From Ahaetulla prasina (taxonomy: Eukaryota > Chordata > Lepidosauria > Squamata > Colubridae): 64,000 nt of DNA. A program made the position numbers and the translations under genes. Every line of letters begins with the position of its first letter. Position 1 is the first letter of the stretch. The notes under the pieces were generated by a model, which saw only the letters and a list, made by a program, of their open reading frames with translations, had not been told where the DNA came from and did not search any database. Location of the stretch: assembly GCF_028640845.1 (NCBI RefSeq), contig NC_080548.1, positions 4,892,314 to 4,956,313 of the forward strand, written 5' to 3'. Positions 49,901-61,900 of the stretch are shown piece after piece.

Positions 49901-52900
49901 AGTGGAGCCAACCGGGCGCTCTAGCTGCCCAAGCAGCTATGATAAAAGACTATACTGTACGGCACCTGATCTGAAGGAACTTCTTCAGCTTCCTTCTGTG
50001 GATGCTCCAGTAGCAAACTTAACATCTTATTCCATCCTTCCCAATGACATTGTAGAAGGATTGAAGACACAGGATCAAAAAGCTGAGATCTCCTTCAGGA
50101 AAACCCACCAGATGGCCACCTGGGCCATTAGAGCCGCTACATCAACTTCCTTTTTTTTTTCTTCAACCGCACCTCACTTGTATGGCTTTGTCAACTTCAG
50201 GAGAGGTTGCTTATAAGAAAAGAAGACAAGATTGACTTCCCTCAGTCTTTGCATTATTCTGATTATAGATAATAAAAAAGTAAGTCCTGCAATTAGACAG
50301 GAAAAACCAAATGTACAGATACAGAATAGCCTGTACCTGGCTCAACAGTAATTCCTGTGAGAAGGATCTTGGTGTCCTAGTGGACCATTAAATAAGTACG
50401 GACCAACAATATGCTGTAGCTGACAAAAAGGCCCATGAGGGCTTAGTCTGCATCAGCAGAGAAATAATATCAAGACCACAAGAAGTGACAGTAGCACTCT
50501 ATATTGCACTTAGTAAGAGCACATTTGAAGGGCTATCACAGGTAAGAGGAGGTCAGTTTATTTTTCAAAGCACCTGAGGGCAGGACAGAAAATGATGGCT
50601 GGAAAACTTGTCAGAGGAAAATCCAATCTGGAACTAAGAAGAAATTTCCTGATAGAACAATACATCAGTGGAACAGCTTGCATCTCAAAGTTGTGGGTGC
50701 TCCATCACTGAAGGTTTTCATGAAAAAATAGAACAACCATTTGTCTAAAATATAGGAACTTCTGTCTTGGGCAGAGGTGGTCTAAAAGACCTCCAAGGTT
50801 CCCTGCAGCCCTATGGTTCTATGACTGCTAAATGAGTTTTGATTTAAGAATCATCTCATTCTCTCTTCCCCTCTGCTAGTTGGGTCATTTCTTTGGTCCT
50901 AAAAGAGGCTTCACATATTTTACCACTTTTCAGAAATAGAGCTGAATAGTTAACAGATTAAGGTGGGAAAAATGTATTAGTGAATTCTACAGAGAACTTG
51001 TAGGCCAGGGAAATTCAAGTAGAAATCCTTCCAAACCAACAGATGACCTTGGCCTTGCTGTTACCTCCCACTTTTTTAATTACAGGGTAATTTAAAGCAA
51101 TTTAAAAATTGCAATTCAAAGATGCCCTTGTAATCTTGGAGATTTGTTTGAGAACTCGGATGGATCCAAAATGCCTATAAAATAATTCACCGATCTTGCC
51201 TTGGCAGATTACATTTAATTCCAATGCCCTCTTTTATAATGTTGGTAAACAAGCCCTCATAAGGACAGCATTCCATAAAGGAAAAGAGAAGTGGATGGTC
51301 ATGGGATTTTATTGAGATTAATCCATGGCAGTTGTTGAAACATCACAAGTTCATGTGTTGGCTTCCAAGAATAGCTTGTGCTTGAAAAGCAGGCATGATT
51401 AAAGATAACAAAATACTTTTCTCAGAATGGTTTCATTAGAAGGTGTCACAGAGAAGTCACTATGTCTGGAACAAAACATAACTTGACTGGTGCGTTGTGA
51501 ATGAGTTAAATATGTTTGTGAATTGTATTTACTAGGCTCTGAGAGCAAGCTTTGAGCCGTATGTGAGCCTAATTATTTGCCCGAAAGATAGGTACCAATT
51601 TGCAGGTTTGTATTCATATATACCGTACATTGTGGCCCTGAAGAGCTAAAACGCAACGGGGTAAATGTGTTCCCCTCTTTCCTGGAAGCTCCTTTTTCTT
51701 TGGAGCATACTTACTCTCTCTGTCCAACCTATTTCTCTGTCCAACCTATTTCTCTGGGGATCTGGGGAAAATGGGAAGAAGGAACACCATATATGGTTCT
51801 TTAAGTTTCTGAAGGAAAGACAGGATATAAATTTAACAAACAAATATGTTTAAAAACTGTTCTTCCTGGCTTAGAATCTGTTCCCTAACATGTAAAACAG
51901 GGAATAATAACAGCCAGCTCATGGCTGTTTTGGAAGAAAAACAAACATGAAACAAATTTAGCAAGCTATAAATATATTCCTAGTAGCAATGAATGCAGCT
52001 CTTGTCCTTTTGGTCTCCTTCAGAATTGAAGGCTGCACTTTATGAGTCTTGCAACTTAGTCAGCTTCCATTGCTGCTTAAAAGACATCTCAATTCCTGTC
52101 TCATGACAAGACCTTATCAGTGGCAGCTTCAATTTCAATAGCTTCAGTTTCTGCCCTGAACCACAGCTCTTGTACCTCTTTTTTTTTGGGGGGGGGAGGT
52201 CCCTCTGATGCAGGGCATCCATTCTAATAAGGCACTGCAGGAAAGGTCTTAACATAGCTGTCAACCTATGAAATAAAAGGGCTTTTGAGTTCTATACAAA
52301 TGTTGATTCATGAACTTGAATTAATTTCCAGCAGTAGTATGTGGTAGCTTCTTGCCAATAATACGTTTTCATGTTTGCTTACAACACGATGAAATAAACT
52401 CTATAGGACATATTACACAAGGATGCTTGCATCGAGGCTGCTAGTTTTTCCTTTGATATCTCCAGGGACTTCTGTTCATGGTACAGGCTGTGTGGGTCTC
52501 TCTGCCCAATTTGCTGTCACAACTTTACTATCTCAGCTTGTTGAGTTTGTTTGCCTTTGGCCCATTCCTGCACCTCTTTTGCTGTTTCTGGACAAAAATG
52601 AAGAAATGTGACACTAAATGTTTTAATTGGAAATTAAAAATTTTAAAATTAGCAGCTGCTTTGTTTGGCCAGGTACTGCCTGGCACTGTGTACTAAGGGC
52701 CATTATCTCTGGTATGGTGATAATTACTCTTTTAGGTTAACTTTTGGGATCTACTATGGGATTAAAATACAGATTGTACCTTTTTCAGAATGTAAAAGGA
52801 CAAAAACATTAAAAGATCTGACTCTGGTTTGTCTGACAAAAAATGCTTGAAACTGTTTTCCTGAAAATTAAAGCAGATCTGCTTTCTGGCCATCTCCACT

Positions 52901-55900
52901 GGCTGCTGTCTTTACTAAGTGGATTGGGATCTTTGGAATCAGATGCTTTGTGAGGAGGAAGAGCAACAGGAACATCTGCCTTGGGTTTGATGAATGTCAT
53001 CTGGACTGGGTGAGATATTTGTTTAATATGTCCAGATGTTCAGAGTGTCCAGATGCTTATAGATTCTGGGAAGACCTCCAGATGCCACCAGCATAGATTG
53101 AGAGCCAATGGTTTCTGATTTTCCTGCATGTGTTTTAGCAAGGTGGGATTTGTGGCTTATTTTTTAGGGGCTTGTTTATGTACTATTGATAGCACAAGCT
53201 GCAGATTATCTGTTCTGGAGATTTGATAAAACTTTGAAATCGAAAACTAGTGCCCACATTTGCTCTCTTTCCATGTCAGTCCCTTTTCCTTCTGTGCTAT
53301 ATGCTAGAGCAGGGGTCTGCAACCTTAAACACTCAAAGAGCCATTTGGACCCGTTTCCCACAGAAAAGAAAACACTGGGAGCCACAAAACCTGGGTGGGC
53401 GTGACCAACTCAACATCACTCCTACCCAGTCACATGATGTACCCCAGCCACACCTACCCTGGGTTTTGTGTGGGAAATTGGTGTTTTCTGTGGGAAATGG
53501 CTCTCTCTCTCCCTCTCTCTTTTCTGTTTTACTCTTTTTCTTCTCCCTCTCTCTCCCTTCCTTCCTTCCTTTCTTTCTCTCCACTTCTCTCTCATTTGTT
53601 TCCCTCTTTTCCTCTCTCTCTTTCTTTCCCTCCAGCTCTCTCATTTCTCTCTCTTTCTCTCCCTTCTCTCCTTCATATTTCTCTTTTTTCCCTCTCGTAC
53701 TCTCCATCATTTTCTCATTTCTCTTTCTCCCCTTTTCTCTCTCATTTTTCTCTCTCCCTTTCATTTCTTTTTTTTCCCCTTCCTTCCTTCCTTCTTTTCT
53801 TCCTTCCTTCCTTCTTCCTTCCTTCTCTCCCCCCTTTTCTGTTTCCCTCTCCCCTTCTGTTTCGCTCTCATTCTCTCCCTTCAGCTCATTTCTCTCTCCC
53901 TCCCCTTCTCTCTCATTTGTTTCTCTTTTCTCTTTCTCATTCTCTCCCTCCATCATTTTCCCATTTCTCTCTCTTTCTCCCTCTTTCTTTCTCTTCCTTT
54001 CATTTCTGTTTTCTCTCTTTCCTCTCCTCTTTTTCTCTTTCTTTCTCTCCCCCTTCTGTTTCCCTCTTTCTTTGTCTCCCTCCAGTTCTCTCTCATTTCT
54101 CTCTCCCTTCTCTCTCATTTGTTTCTCTCTCTTTCTCTCCCTCCATCATTTTCTCATTTCTCTCTTTTTCTCCCCTTTTCTCTCTCTCATCTCTTCCCCC
54201 CTCGTGTGTGTGTGTGTGTGCGCGCGCGCGCCCGCGCGCGCTCCCTCTTGAACCATTTCCAAAAACAGGCGAGGGTTTTTGTTTCTGGGCTGATGTTCTT
54301 CTTTGCGTGCTTTTTACCATACGATTTAAATCAAGAGTCACTTCAGATTCCCAGATAAACGAAGCTCTTTTGTCCCCTTGCTATAGCTCCCTGTTTGCTG
54401 GCTGGCCCTGCCCCTCACCCTCTCCTCCCAGTTACTCCTCGCATAGCCTGAGAAGGTAAAGGTGACACGGATGGAGATTTGTTCTGAACGAGAGGGAAGC
54501 ACCCCTGTACTTGTCTCTCATATCACAGAGGCTTCTTCTGGCACTTCTTAGTGTTGCTCACACCTTAGTCGTTTGGGGAGACGCACAACTTGCTCTCTGC
54601 CCCGAGACGTTGGCCTGGACTGGCTGTGGCCGATGCTCCGCATTGTAAACGACGTCCCCTCCTCCCCATTACGATGCTCCGCGCCCATTTCAATGGGGAT
54701 CATCGGCTGCAGCTGGCCCAGGTCAACATCTTGGGGCAGAGAGCAAATTGCGTGTCTCCCCAAGCAACCAAGATGCGCGCAGCAGAAAGAAGCAACAGTG
54801 AGATGAGAGGCAAGTACAGGGGCGCTTCTCTCTTGTTCAGAGCGAGTCTCCATCCTTGCCATTGCCTTATCTTCCCAAGCTATGTGTGGAGTGACTGGGA
54901 GGGGAGGGCAAGGGGTGAGGCTAGTCAGATGGCAGGGGGACGAAAAAGCCGCATATGGCTCTGGGGTCGCAGGTTGCCGACACCCGTGCTAGAGTAATGC
55001 TGCCATTAACTTATGGATGTTGACAATTCTGACCCATCCTCCTCTTCCCAACCTTCTTATGCTCTTAGAATAGTGTGTTGCATCTGCAGGAGAAGTTTGT
55101 AGTTTGTGTTTTGTATGTGGATCAGAAAATAACAAATTTAACAGTATGAGGGAGGCAGTACCTGGCCAAATTTTGTGGCATTATCTTTAAAGTGCATCAG
55201 TCTTTGCAGTTAAGCAGTTAACTTAAACAGTTCAAGACGTCCATGGGCTATTCCTGTGCTACAACTTAACTGAAGCTAAAAGAAAGTGACTGATCAAGGA
55301 TGCCTAATGGCTGAGTAGAATTCTGATCTTCCTGCTTTTAATCTGTTACTACTTCATTACACTAGCTCCTTTCTCGATTGAAGTTACAAGTAGACCCTGG
55401 TTTTATTTGACAGCATAGTGATCCCCTGGTTTGGATGAGAGCACTCTTGAGTTACATTTTGGATTGGTTACATTTGAACCTTAGTTTTAATCCTACTGTT
55501 TTTCTTTTTTCTTTGGCTGAATAGGCCAATAGGCCAATAGAGTATTCCATTCCTTGTTGGAAATGAAATAAATTTGAATTAATTTAAATTAATTTACTTG
55601 ATTAAACACAAGGCTATTTTAAACATGCTGTATTCTATTGTTCTTGTTGGTCAAGCAGTAATTAATTCAGATATGCAGTTCCTACTAAATTAGGCTGGAG
55701 GCTTCAACGTATTTTCTCCATTGACTCAATTGGTTTCAAAGACCTCTGCTGTCTAGGAGGATTAGTCTGTCTCCTATTTGTACTGTTTCTTCATTTGCAG
55801 AACTGGAACAAAAATAGTCTCTCTTTTCCAGTGACAAAAACTCTGGTGAATGTACCCATCATCTCTAGCCAAGCCTTTCCTTTAGCTTTCTGGTTCTGCA

Positions 55901-58900
55901 CATTCTTCTCCATTTCTAATATTCTACTACCCAAAGTCATTTAATTTTAATTGTCTTTCTTTTAAATCTCTTAAATTGGCTTGCTGTTCATTCCAGATTA
56001 TATTATGCGACCTTTGACCTCTTCAAAGATCTTCATTATCCTTCCTTTTTTCATAACATAACATAACATAACATAACATAACATAACATAACATAACATA
56101 ACATAACATAACATAACATAACATAACATAACATAACATAACATAACATAACATAACATAACATCAGAGTTGGAAGGGACCTTGGAGGCCTTCTAGTCCA
56201 ACCCCCTGCCCAGGCAGGAAACCCTACACCATCTCAGTCAGATGGTTATCCAACATTTTCTTAAAAATTTCCAGTGTTGGAGCATTCACAACTTCTGAAG
56301 GCAAGTCGTTCCACTTATTAATTGTTCTAACTGTCAGGAAATTTCTCCTTAGTTCTAAGTTGCTTCTTTCTTCGATCAGTTTCCACCCATTGCTTCTTGT
56401 TCTACCCTCAGGTGCTTTGGTGAACAGTCTGACTCCCTCTTCTTTGTGGCAGCCAAATCATATCTTGATACTTTCCTGTCTGCAACTCTCATTTCTTCAA
56501 CTCCGTCAGTTGAAAGTAATCTCTCTTGGGGACTTCATCCTTTCTCCATTGCTTCATTGTATCTTGGAACTCTTGAGGCCATCTTGTTCCCACTCAAAAC
56601 TAATGGTTCCTTGGAATCCTACTCTTGGTGTAATTCAGACTAAGCACATCCCAAATTACTTTTGCATCCATTTCCTCTCCTGTTTCATATCTTAGGTTAT
56701 AAGACTGGGACAAATCTGCCTGCCCAGCGAGAAAGATAAGACCCAACCCGAAGATAAGTCCTGTCGTTATTTTTCAGGATACTCATAATATAAGCCTTAC
56801 CCCAAAAATAAACCCGTTAAGATCATCAGCCAAATGGATGCATTTGGTACCATATTTTCCCCCAAATAAGACCTAAGTGGAAAATAAGCCCTAATGCATC
56901 TTTTGGAATAAAAATTAAAGACCCGGTCTTATTTTGGGGGAAACACGGTAGACAGACAGACAGACAGAGACATACATATACACTTTAATAAACTATAAAT
57001 GTGGGCCAGCATTCAAGTTTTGAATTGTTTTTCCAGTGGATATTTTGGGATGTCAATTTTCATGCTGAATCTACTGCCGCTTTCCAGGGGAAAAAAATCA
57101 GGCACTTGAATATTTCAGTTTTGAAAGTGAGTTGTTTTGCTCCTAGTCTCAACTTACACTTGACTATATTACATAGATTCTCAGAAACATGTCCTAAGAC
57201 TCCTACTTCAAAGTGGAGCTATTCTGAATATGAAGGATGTGGGAATAACTGCCTTAATCTTTCTCCAAAATGTTGTAATGACTAAGCAAACTACCTCCTT
57301 CCCAAAAAGCATTTTTTGTTTTCACATTATTAAAATAACACTAATGTATACCTTAAGAGGACAAAAGTATATCTGAAGTTTTTTCTGGACCTCCAATTCA
57401 GAACTAAATTTTATTTCATTTACATTTAATAAATATTAAATTTAGCTAAACATATAAACTCTGTGTGTGCATGTGTGATTAAACTCTACTCATTTAATAC
57501 TTTTTTGTTTCTGGGATATAAAAACAAATTTAGTAGCAGTATTTGCTTTGACCGGGACCGCATCCAAATTTCCTGGGGCCTCATGTTACACAGTTACGAA
57601 TTAGGAGCCTGATTGTTTCTTCTTCACAGTGTGTGTGCCTCGTGCCTCCTGTTTTAAGTTGTTCCCATCAATTTGCAAGTGGGATTTGATGGAAGCCTTG
57701 AAGATATGGGGGTGTTGACACTGTTCTGACTGCTTGGAAGAAAGTTGGTGGTATCCCTCTTCTCTTTAGCCTAGATGGACCTCATTTTTTTTAATTTATA
57801 TCCAGCCATTATTATTTTTATAAATAACTCAAAACAGTGAAAACATACAATACTCCTTCCTCCTCTTATTTTTTCCACAACAACAACGCTCTGAAGTGAA
57901 TTGTGCTGAGAGAGAGGGACTGGCCCAAAGTCACCCAGCAGGATTTCATGCCATAAGCTGGATTGTCTTCTGGTATTTCAAAGGTGCTTTTTCCCAAAAA
58001 CTTTTTTTCCCATTTCTCATCCAAGAAACTTCTTCAGTTCTGAGTGGATAGTGGTGATGGGGGATGGAAATATACCATATTTTTTTGGAGTATAAGACGC
58101 ACCTTTTTCCCCCACAGAAGAGGGGAAAATCTGGGTGCGTTTTATATTCCAAATGTAGCCCACGCAGCTTCTCAAACAGAGGTTTCAGAGGCTGAAAGAA
58201 GCTTCAGAAAAGAAGCCCCCAAACTGACCTTCAGAGGCTTTTTTTCTGAAGTTCTGTTTTGGAGGCTTTCAGAAGCAGAAAGAAGTTTTTTTCTGAAACA
58301 GAGTTTCAGAGATGGGGGGGGGGAAGCAAGGCACAGAGCTCACAACCAAGAAACCTGTTGCTAAAATTCACCTCTGGGAACAGCTGATTGGGGGTATTTC
58401 TGGAAGCCAATCCACCTGCCAATCAGCTTTTTTCTTATTTTTCTCCCCAAAAACTAAGGTGTGTCTTATACTCCGAAAAATACGGTATATATTTCTTTTC
58501 AGTCATCTGGTCATTTGCACTCTCTGAGAGCTGTTGAGGCCACTTGGGGGGCTAGCTCTGCCCTATGGGTCACCTGAATTAGAGTGCAAATAGATGTGGA
58601 ATCTTCTTGGAACTGCTGAAAGTCCAGTGGTCTTCTGAAAAAGCACCTTTGAGACAACCATGATCTGGATGACTGAGAATCTCTGTAGACATTTCTTCTG
58701 GTGATTGGTCCATTCAGATGGCTTTCATGCCTAAACTGGGACTAAAACTCATTGTCTCCTGGTGATTGGCCCAAAGTCACCCAGACGGCTTTCAGGTCTA
58801 AGACTGGACTAGAACTTCTGAACTCCCAGTTTCTACCTAAGTGTCTTAACCATTCAGACCAAACTGGATATTCCTCTTCTTCTCTTCCCAAGGACTGGCC

Positions 58901-61900
58901 GTTTGATGATGGCGCCCCACCCCCTGGTGAAATTGTGGAAGATTGGCTTAACCTGTTGAAAACCAAATTCCGTGAGGAGCCAGGCTGCTGTGTTGCTGTG
59001 CACTGCGTAGCAGGATTGGGAAGGTAAACATTGTCTTGCATTAGAGCAGGAAAATTTAATAATGTTTTTGGGGGGAAAAGGTGGATGGGATAGAGCAAAG
59101 AGGCAAAGTAGGTGAAGCTGTGCTTACATTAGCAAAGTTGAGATTTATTCCTGTGGTTTTCTTTGAAAGGGGGTCTTATTTTGTAACAGCTGTTTTGACA
59201 GGAAATATTCTTGCCCACTTATGTCAGATAAGCTTATCCCTTGTGTCAGATACTACTGTCAACTTGCTTATCCCTTGTGTCAGATACTACTGGATGAGTG
59301 TGGCCTAGTCTCTTTTGAGTGAAGGCAGCTGCCTGTCAATAGGCATTTGTCTGCAGAAAGGTGACTAGTCAGCTCCATAAATTTCTGTCCTACCTCTGAG
59401 CAGTTGCTCATAAAACGAATGATAAACTAGGCTATTTGTACAGCAATGTGCCTCTTGCAAAGAGATTTTCCCTTAGAAGTGTTCTGGGTCCTGGTGAGGC
59501 ATACAGTAGATGCATTGTTTTTCCTTCATTAACCTAATCTTTAACCATGTAAAGTCTTTCAGTTTCCAATTTATTCTTTCAAAACATTCATCTTTAGGAC
59601 ATTATAAAGCATGAGAATCAATCTGCCAGTGCTAAAGTGCAGGCATTTGATACTCCTCGGAGGGACACAGATAATTCTCAGGGTTTAGCTTGAAAGTAAT
59701 TTAGCTTAGTTTAGCTACACCTCTAAATAACCTGTCTGCTCTCAGTAGGTGTTCCTGTGTGTGTGTGTAACAGTGTTTCAAAATGAAACAAGGCTGGTCT
59801 GAGGTTCCTGTGGATATCCAGAGCTTGAAACACTCTAGAATTTCCAGTAGAGTCGGACCAACCTGTTTCAAACTTGAAATATCTATTTTGAGCTTGGGAT
59901 GTTTCAAATGTGAAACATTTTGCACTAATCACGCATTAGTGGCCTGTGATAGTGATATCGCAATCTTAAGATATCAATTTCTTAACTGATAATAACTTTT
60001 TGAATGCTTAGTAATACGAAGGATGGATAAGCTAACCCCAGAGTGTCTACAACGGTTAGCATAAGTTCCTTTGTGAGGATTGCCATATGGGTTGCAGTAT
60101 TAAATTGGCTCATTAAAATTTTTTCTAATTACAAAGCAAAGGTGTCTTTATATTCTTCCCCGTGTTTCATTTATTTGTAAAGAGCTGTTTCAGCAAAATG
60201 TACAAACCATAGTTATATCACTTCTGTTTGGTACCTGGAAAACCATTGACTTGGACTTGAATCGCAATCAGAACAGGTGTTCTGTTGCTGCAAGGCAGAA
60301 ACTGTCTTGGGCCAATGGCTATGCTAATTGGATTTATTTCTGAATGTTTATTGGACCAATTTTAAATCTGTCTTAATATTTCATGTCCTTCCAGAGCTCC
60401 AGTTCTGGTTGCCCTTGCACTCATTGAATGTGGAATGAAGTATGAGGACGCTGTGCAGTTTATAAGACAGTGAGTAGGGTTGATCTTCTGGGGTACTCCG
60501 TCTCCTCCTCCTTGCTTTCTATTTCAGTTTTTGTCTTGAGGAAGTTTCTGTCACAGTGGTTGAAGTAATTCTGATTTTGTACAGAGGCAGCTGTGAAAAA
60601 ATCTTAGTTCAGACTTCCTCCCAGCTGATGATTAGAAAAAAAGGATCTGTGTTTGGGATTTCTGCTGGTACTAGAAAACGAGAAATTTTGGTGGTCCGCA
60701 GAGAAATCTTTGCATTTCTCTCGAGGAGCCTGGCCGAAGTTCCCGCACCGCTCGTGCTTCAGCGCTTTGACTCCCAGGGACAAGAAGGGGTCCTTTAGGC
60801 ATTTAGTTTGGCCACCTGTTAGCGGAGAGAAGCACTGCTTAAAATTTTTGGTCCAGGTGATAATGGTACCTTTTCCAGAGAAACTTAAGTTTTCTGTGCA
60901 GCAAGTGCCCTTTACAAGATAATTCCTACAGCATTTAACTGAAGAGAGAAGCTGCTGCTAGCAAAGGTAGCCTGCATTTCTCTTAATATGCCACATGTTT
61001 TTAACTTATGGATTTATCTCACCAATCCAGCTTGCTTGTAAAATATTTTTTTAAATGCATCTTTCCTGTAAGAAGTTTGGCAAATGAGGTTCCCCCAAAA
61101 CATCCCATTTTATCCTAACACTTCTGATTTAGATTTGGCTTATGGATACTTCTCTTTCTCCTTGCAAAGAGAGGAAATGTATTTATTAAATTTATATGCC
61201 ACCAAAATGCGTATAGTCAAGGCTATGGTTTTCCCAGTTGCAATGTATGGCTGTGAAAGTTGGACCATAAGAAAGGCTGAGCACCAAAGAATTGAGGCCT
61301 TTGAACTCTGGTGCTGGAGAAGACTTCTGCGAGTACCTTGGACTGCAAGACGAACAAATAAGTCAGTCCTAGAGGAGATCAACCCTGACTGCTCTTTAGA
61401 AGGCCAGATCCTGAAGATGAAACTGAAATACTTTGGCCACCTAATGAGAAGGAAGGACTCACTGGAGAAGAGCCTAATGCTGAGAAAGATTGAGGGCAAA
61501 AGAAGGGAGACACAGAACGAAGTGGCTCGATGGAGTCACTGAAGCAGTCAGCGTGAGTTTAAATGGACTCCAGAGGATGGTAGAGGACAGGAAGGCCTGG
61601 AGGAACGTTGTCCATGAGGTCGCGATGGGTCGGACACGACTTCTCAACTAACAACAGCATGCCACCTGCTTCAAAGTGACTGGGTTGCTTGCAATAATAT
61701 AAATATATTTATATATGTATATATATAAAATATAAATAGATATAAAAGCATTACAAATAGATTTAACAACAGTTAAATAGATAAATGGTTAAAACCAAGA
61801 GTGTGGAGAGTATAGGGATAGACATTTACTCTCTAACTCCATCAACCACCTCCAGCAGCATGCATCCCCAGCAGGGCCCCAAGTCAACTGGCACAGCCAA

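Larger units (their letters stand above)
53310..54986. mobile_element. hAT-type foldback element, 1.7 kb
   Basis: The left end CAGGGGTCTGCAACC and right end GGTTGCCGACACCCG pair at 12 of 15 positions. TGCTAGAG is repeated exactly at 53,302-53,309 and 54,987-54,994. Sequences near both ends read GAGCCATTTGGACC and its counterpart GCATATGGCTCTGGGG. The left two-thirds is a long pyrimidine-rich tract and the right third contains a large inverted repeat (54,470-54,660 against 54,680-54,865). No transposase motif is found. Long open frames on either strand are artefacts of the tract. Confidence 0.85.
21853..58892 (+). other. PTP4A2: PTP4A2 intron 3, 37 kb
   Basis: GTGAGT to CCCAAG. It fills 58% of the window and is mostly transposable elements: DIRS-A to DIRS-D, two CR1 LINE copies and a third CR1 end, an L2 copy, an ORF1-only L1 nested in DIRS-C, three hAT elements, two further MITE-like repeats and a SINE at the acceptor end. 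Unassigned gaps are 29,100-30,690, 35,900-37,157, 47,492-47,810, 50,840-53,300, 54,995-56,050 and 56,960-58,070, in which I recognise no gene. Confidence 0.9.

Noticed and set aside
53250..54459. Frames of 260-354 codons on both strands, rich in Ser/Leu/Phe/Pro or in Glu/Lys/Arg
   Set aside because: They are the two strands of a CT-rich tract, with no stops because TAA, TAG and TGA are rare in such sequence. Not genes.
56052..56163. CRISPR-like or other functional repeat array
   Set aside because: A perfect 5-base tandem unit with no spacers at the end of a CR1 element is a microsatellite in a vertebrate genome.
61084..61542. 152-codon host ORF
   Set aside because: The N-terminal part is intron sequence and the rest is BovB ORF2, truncated and frameshifted.
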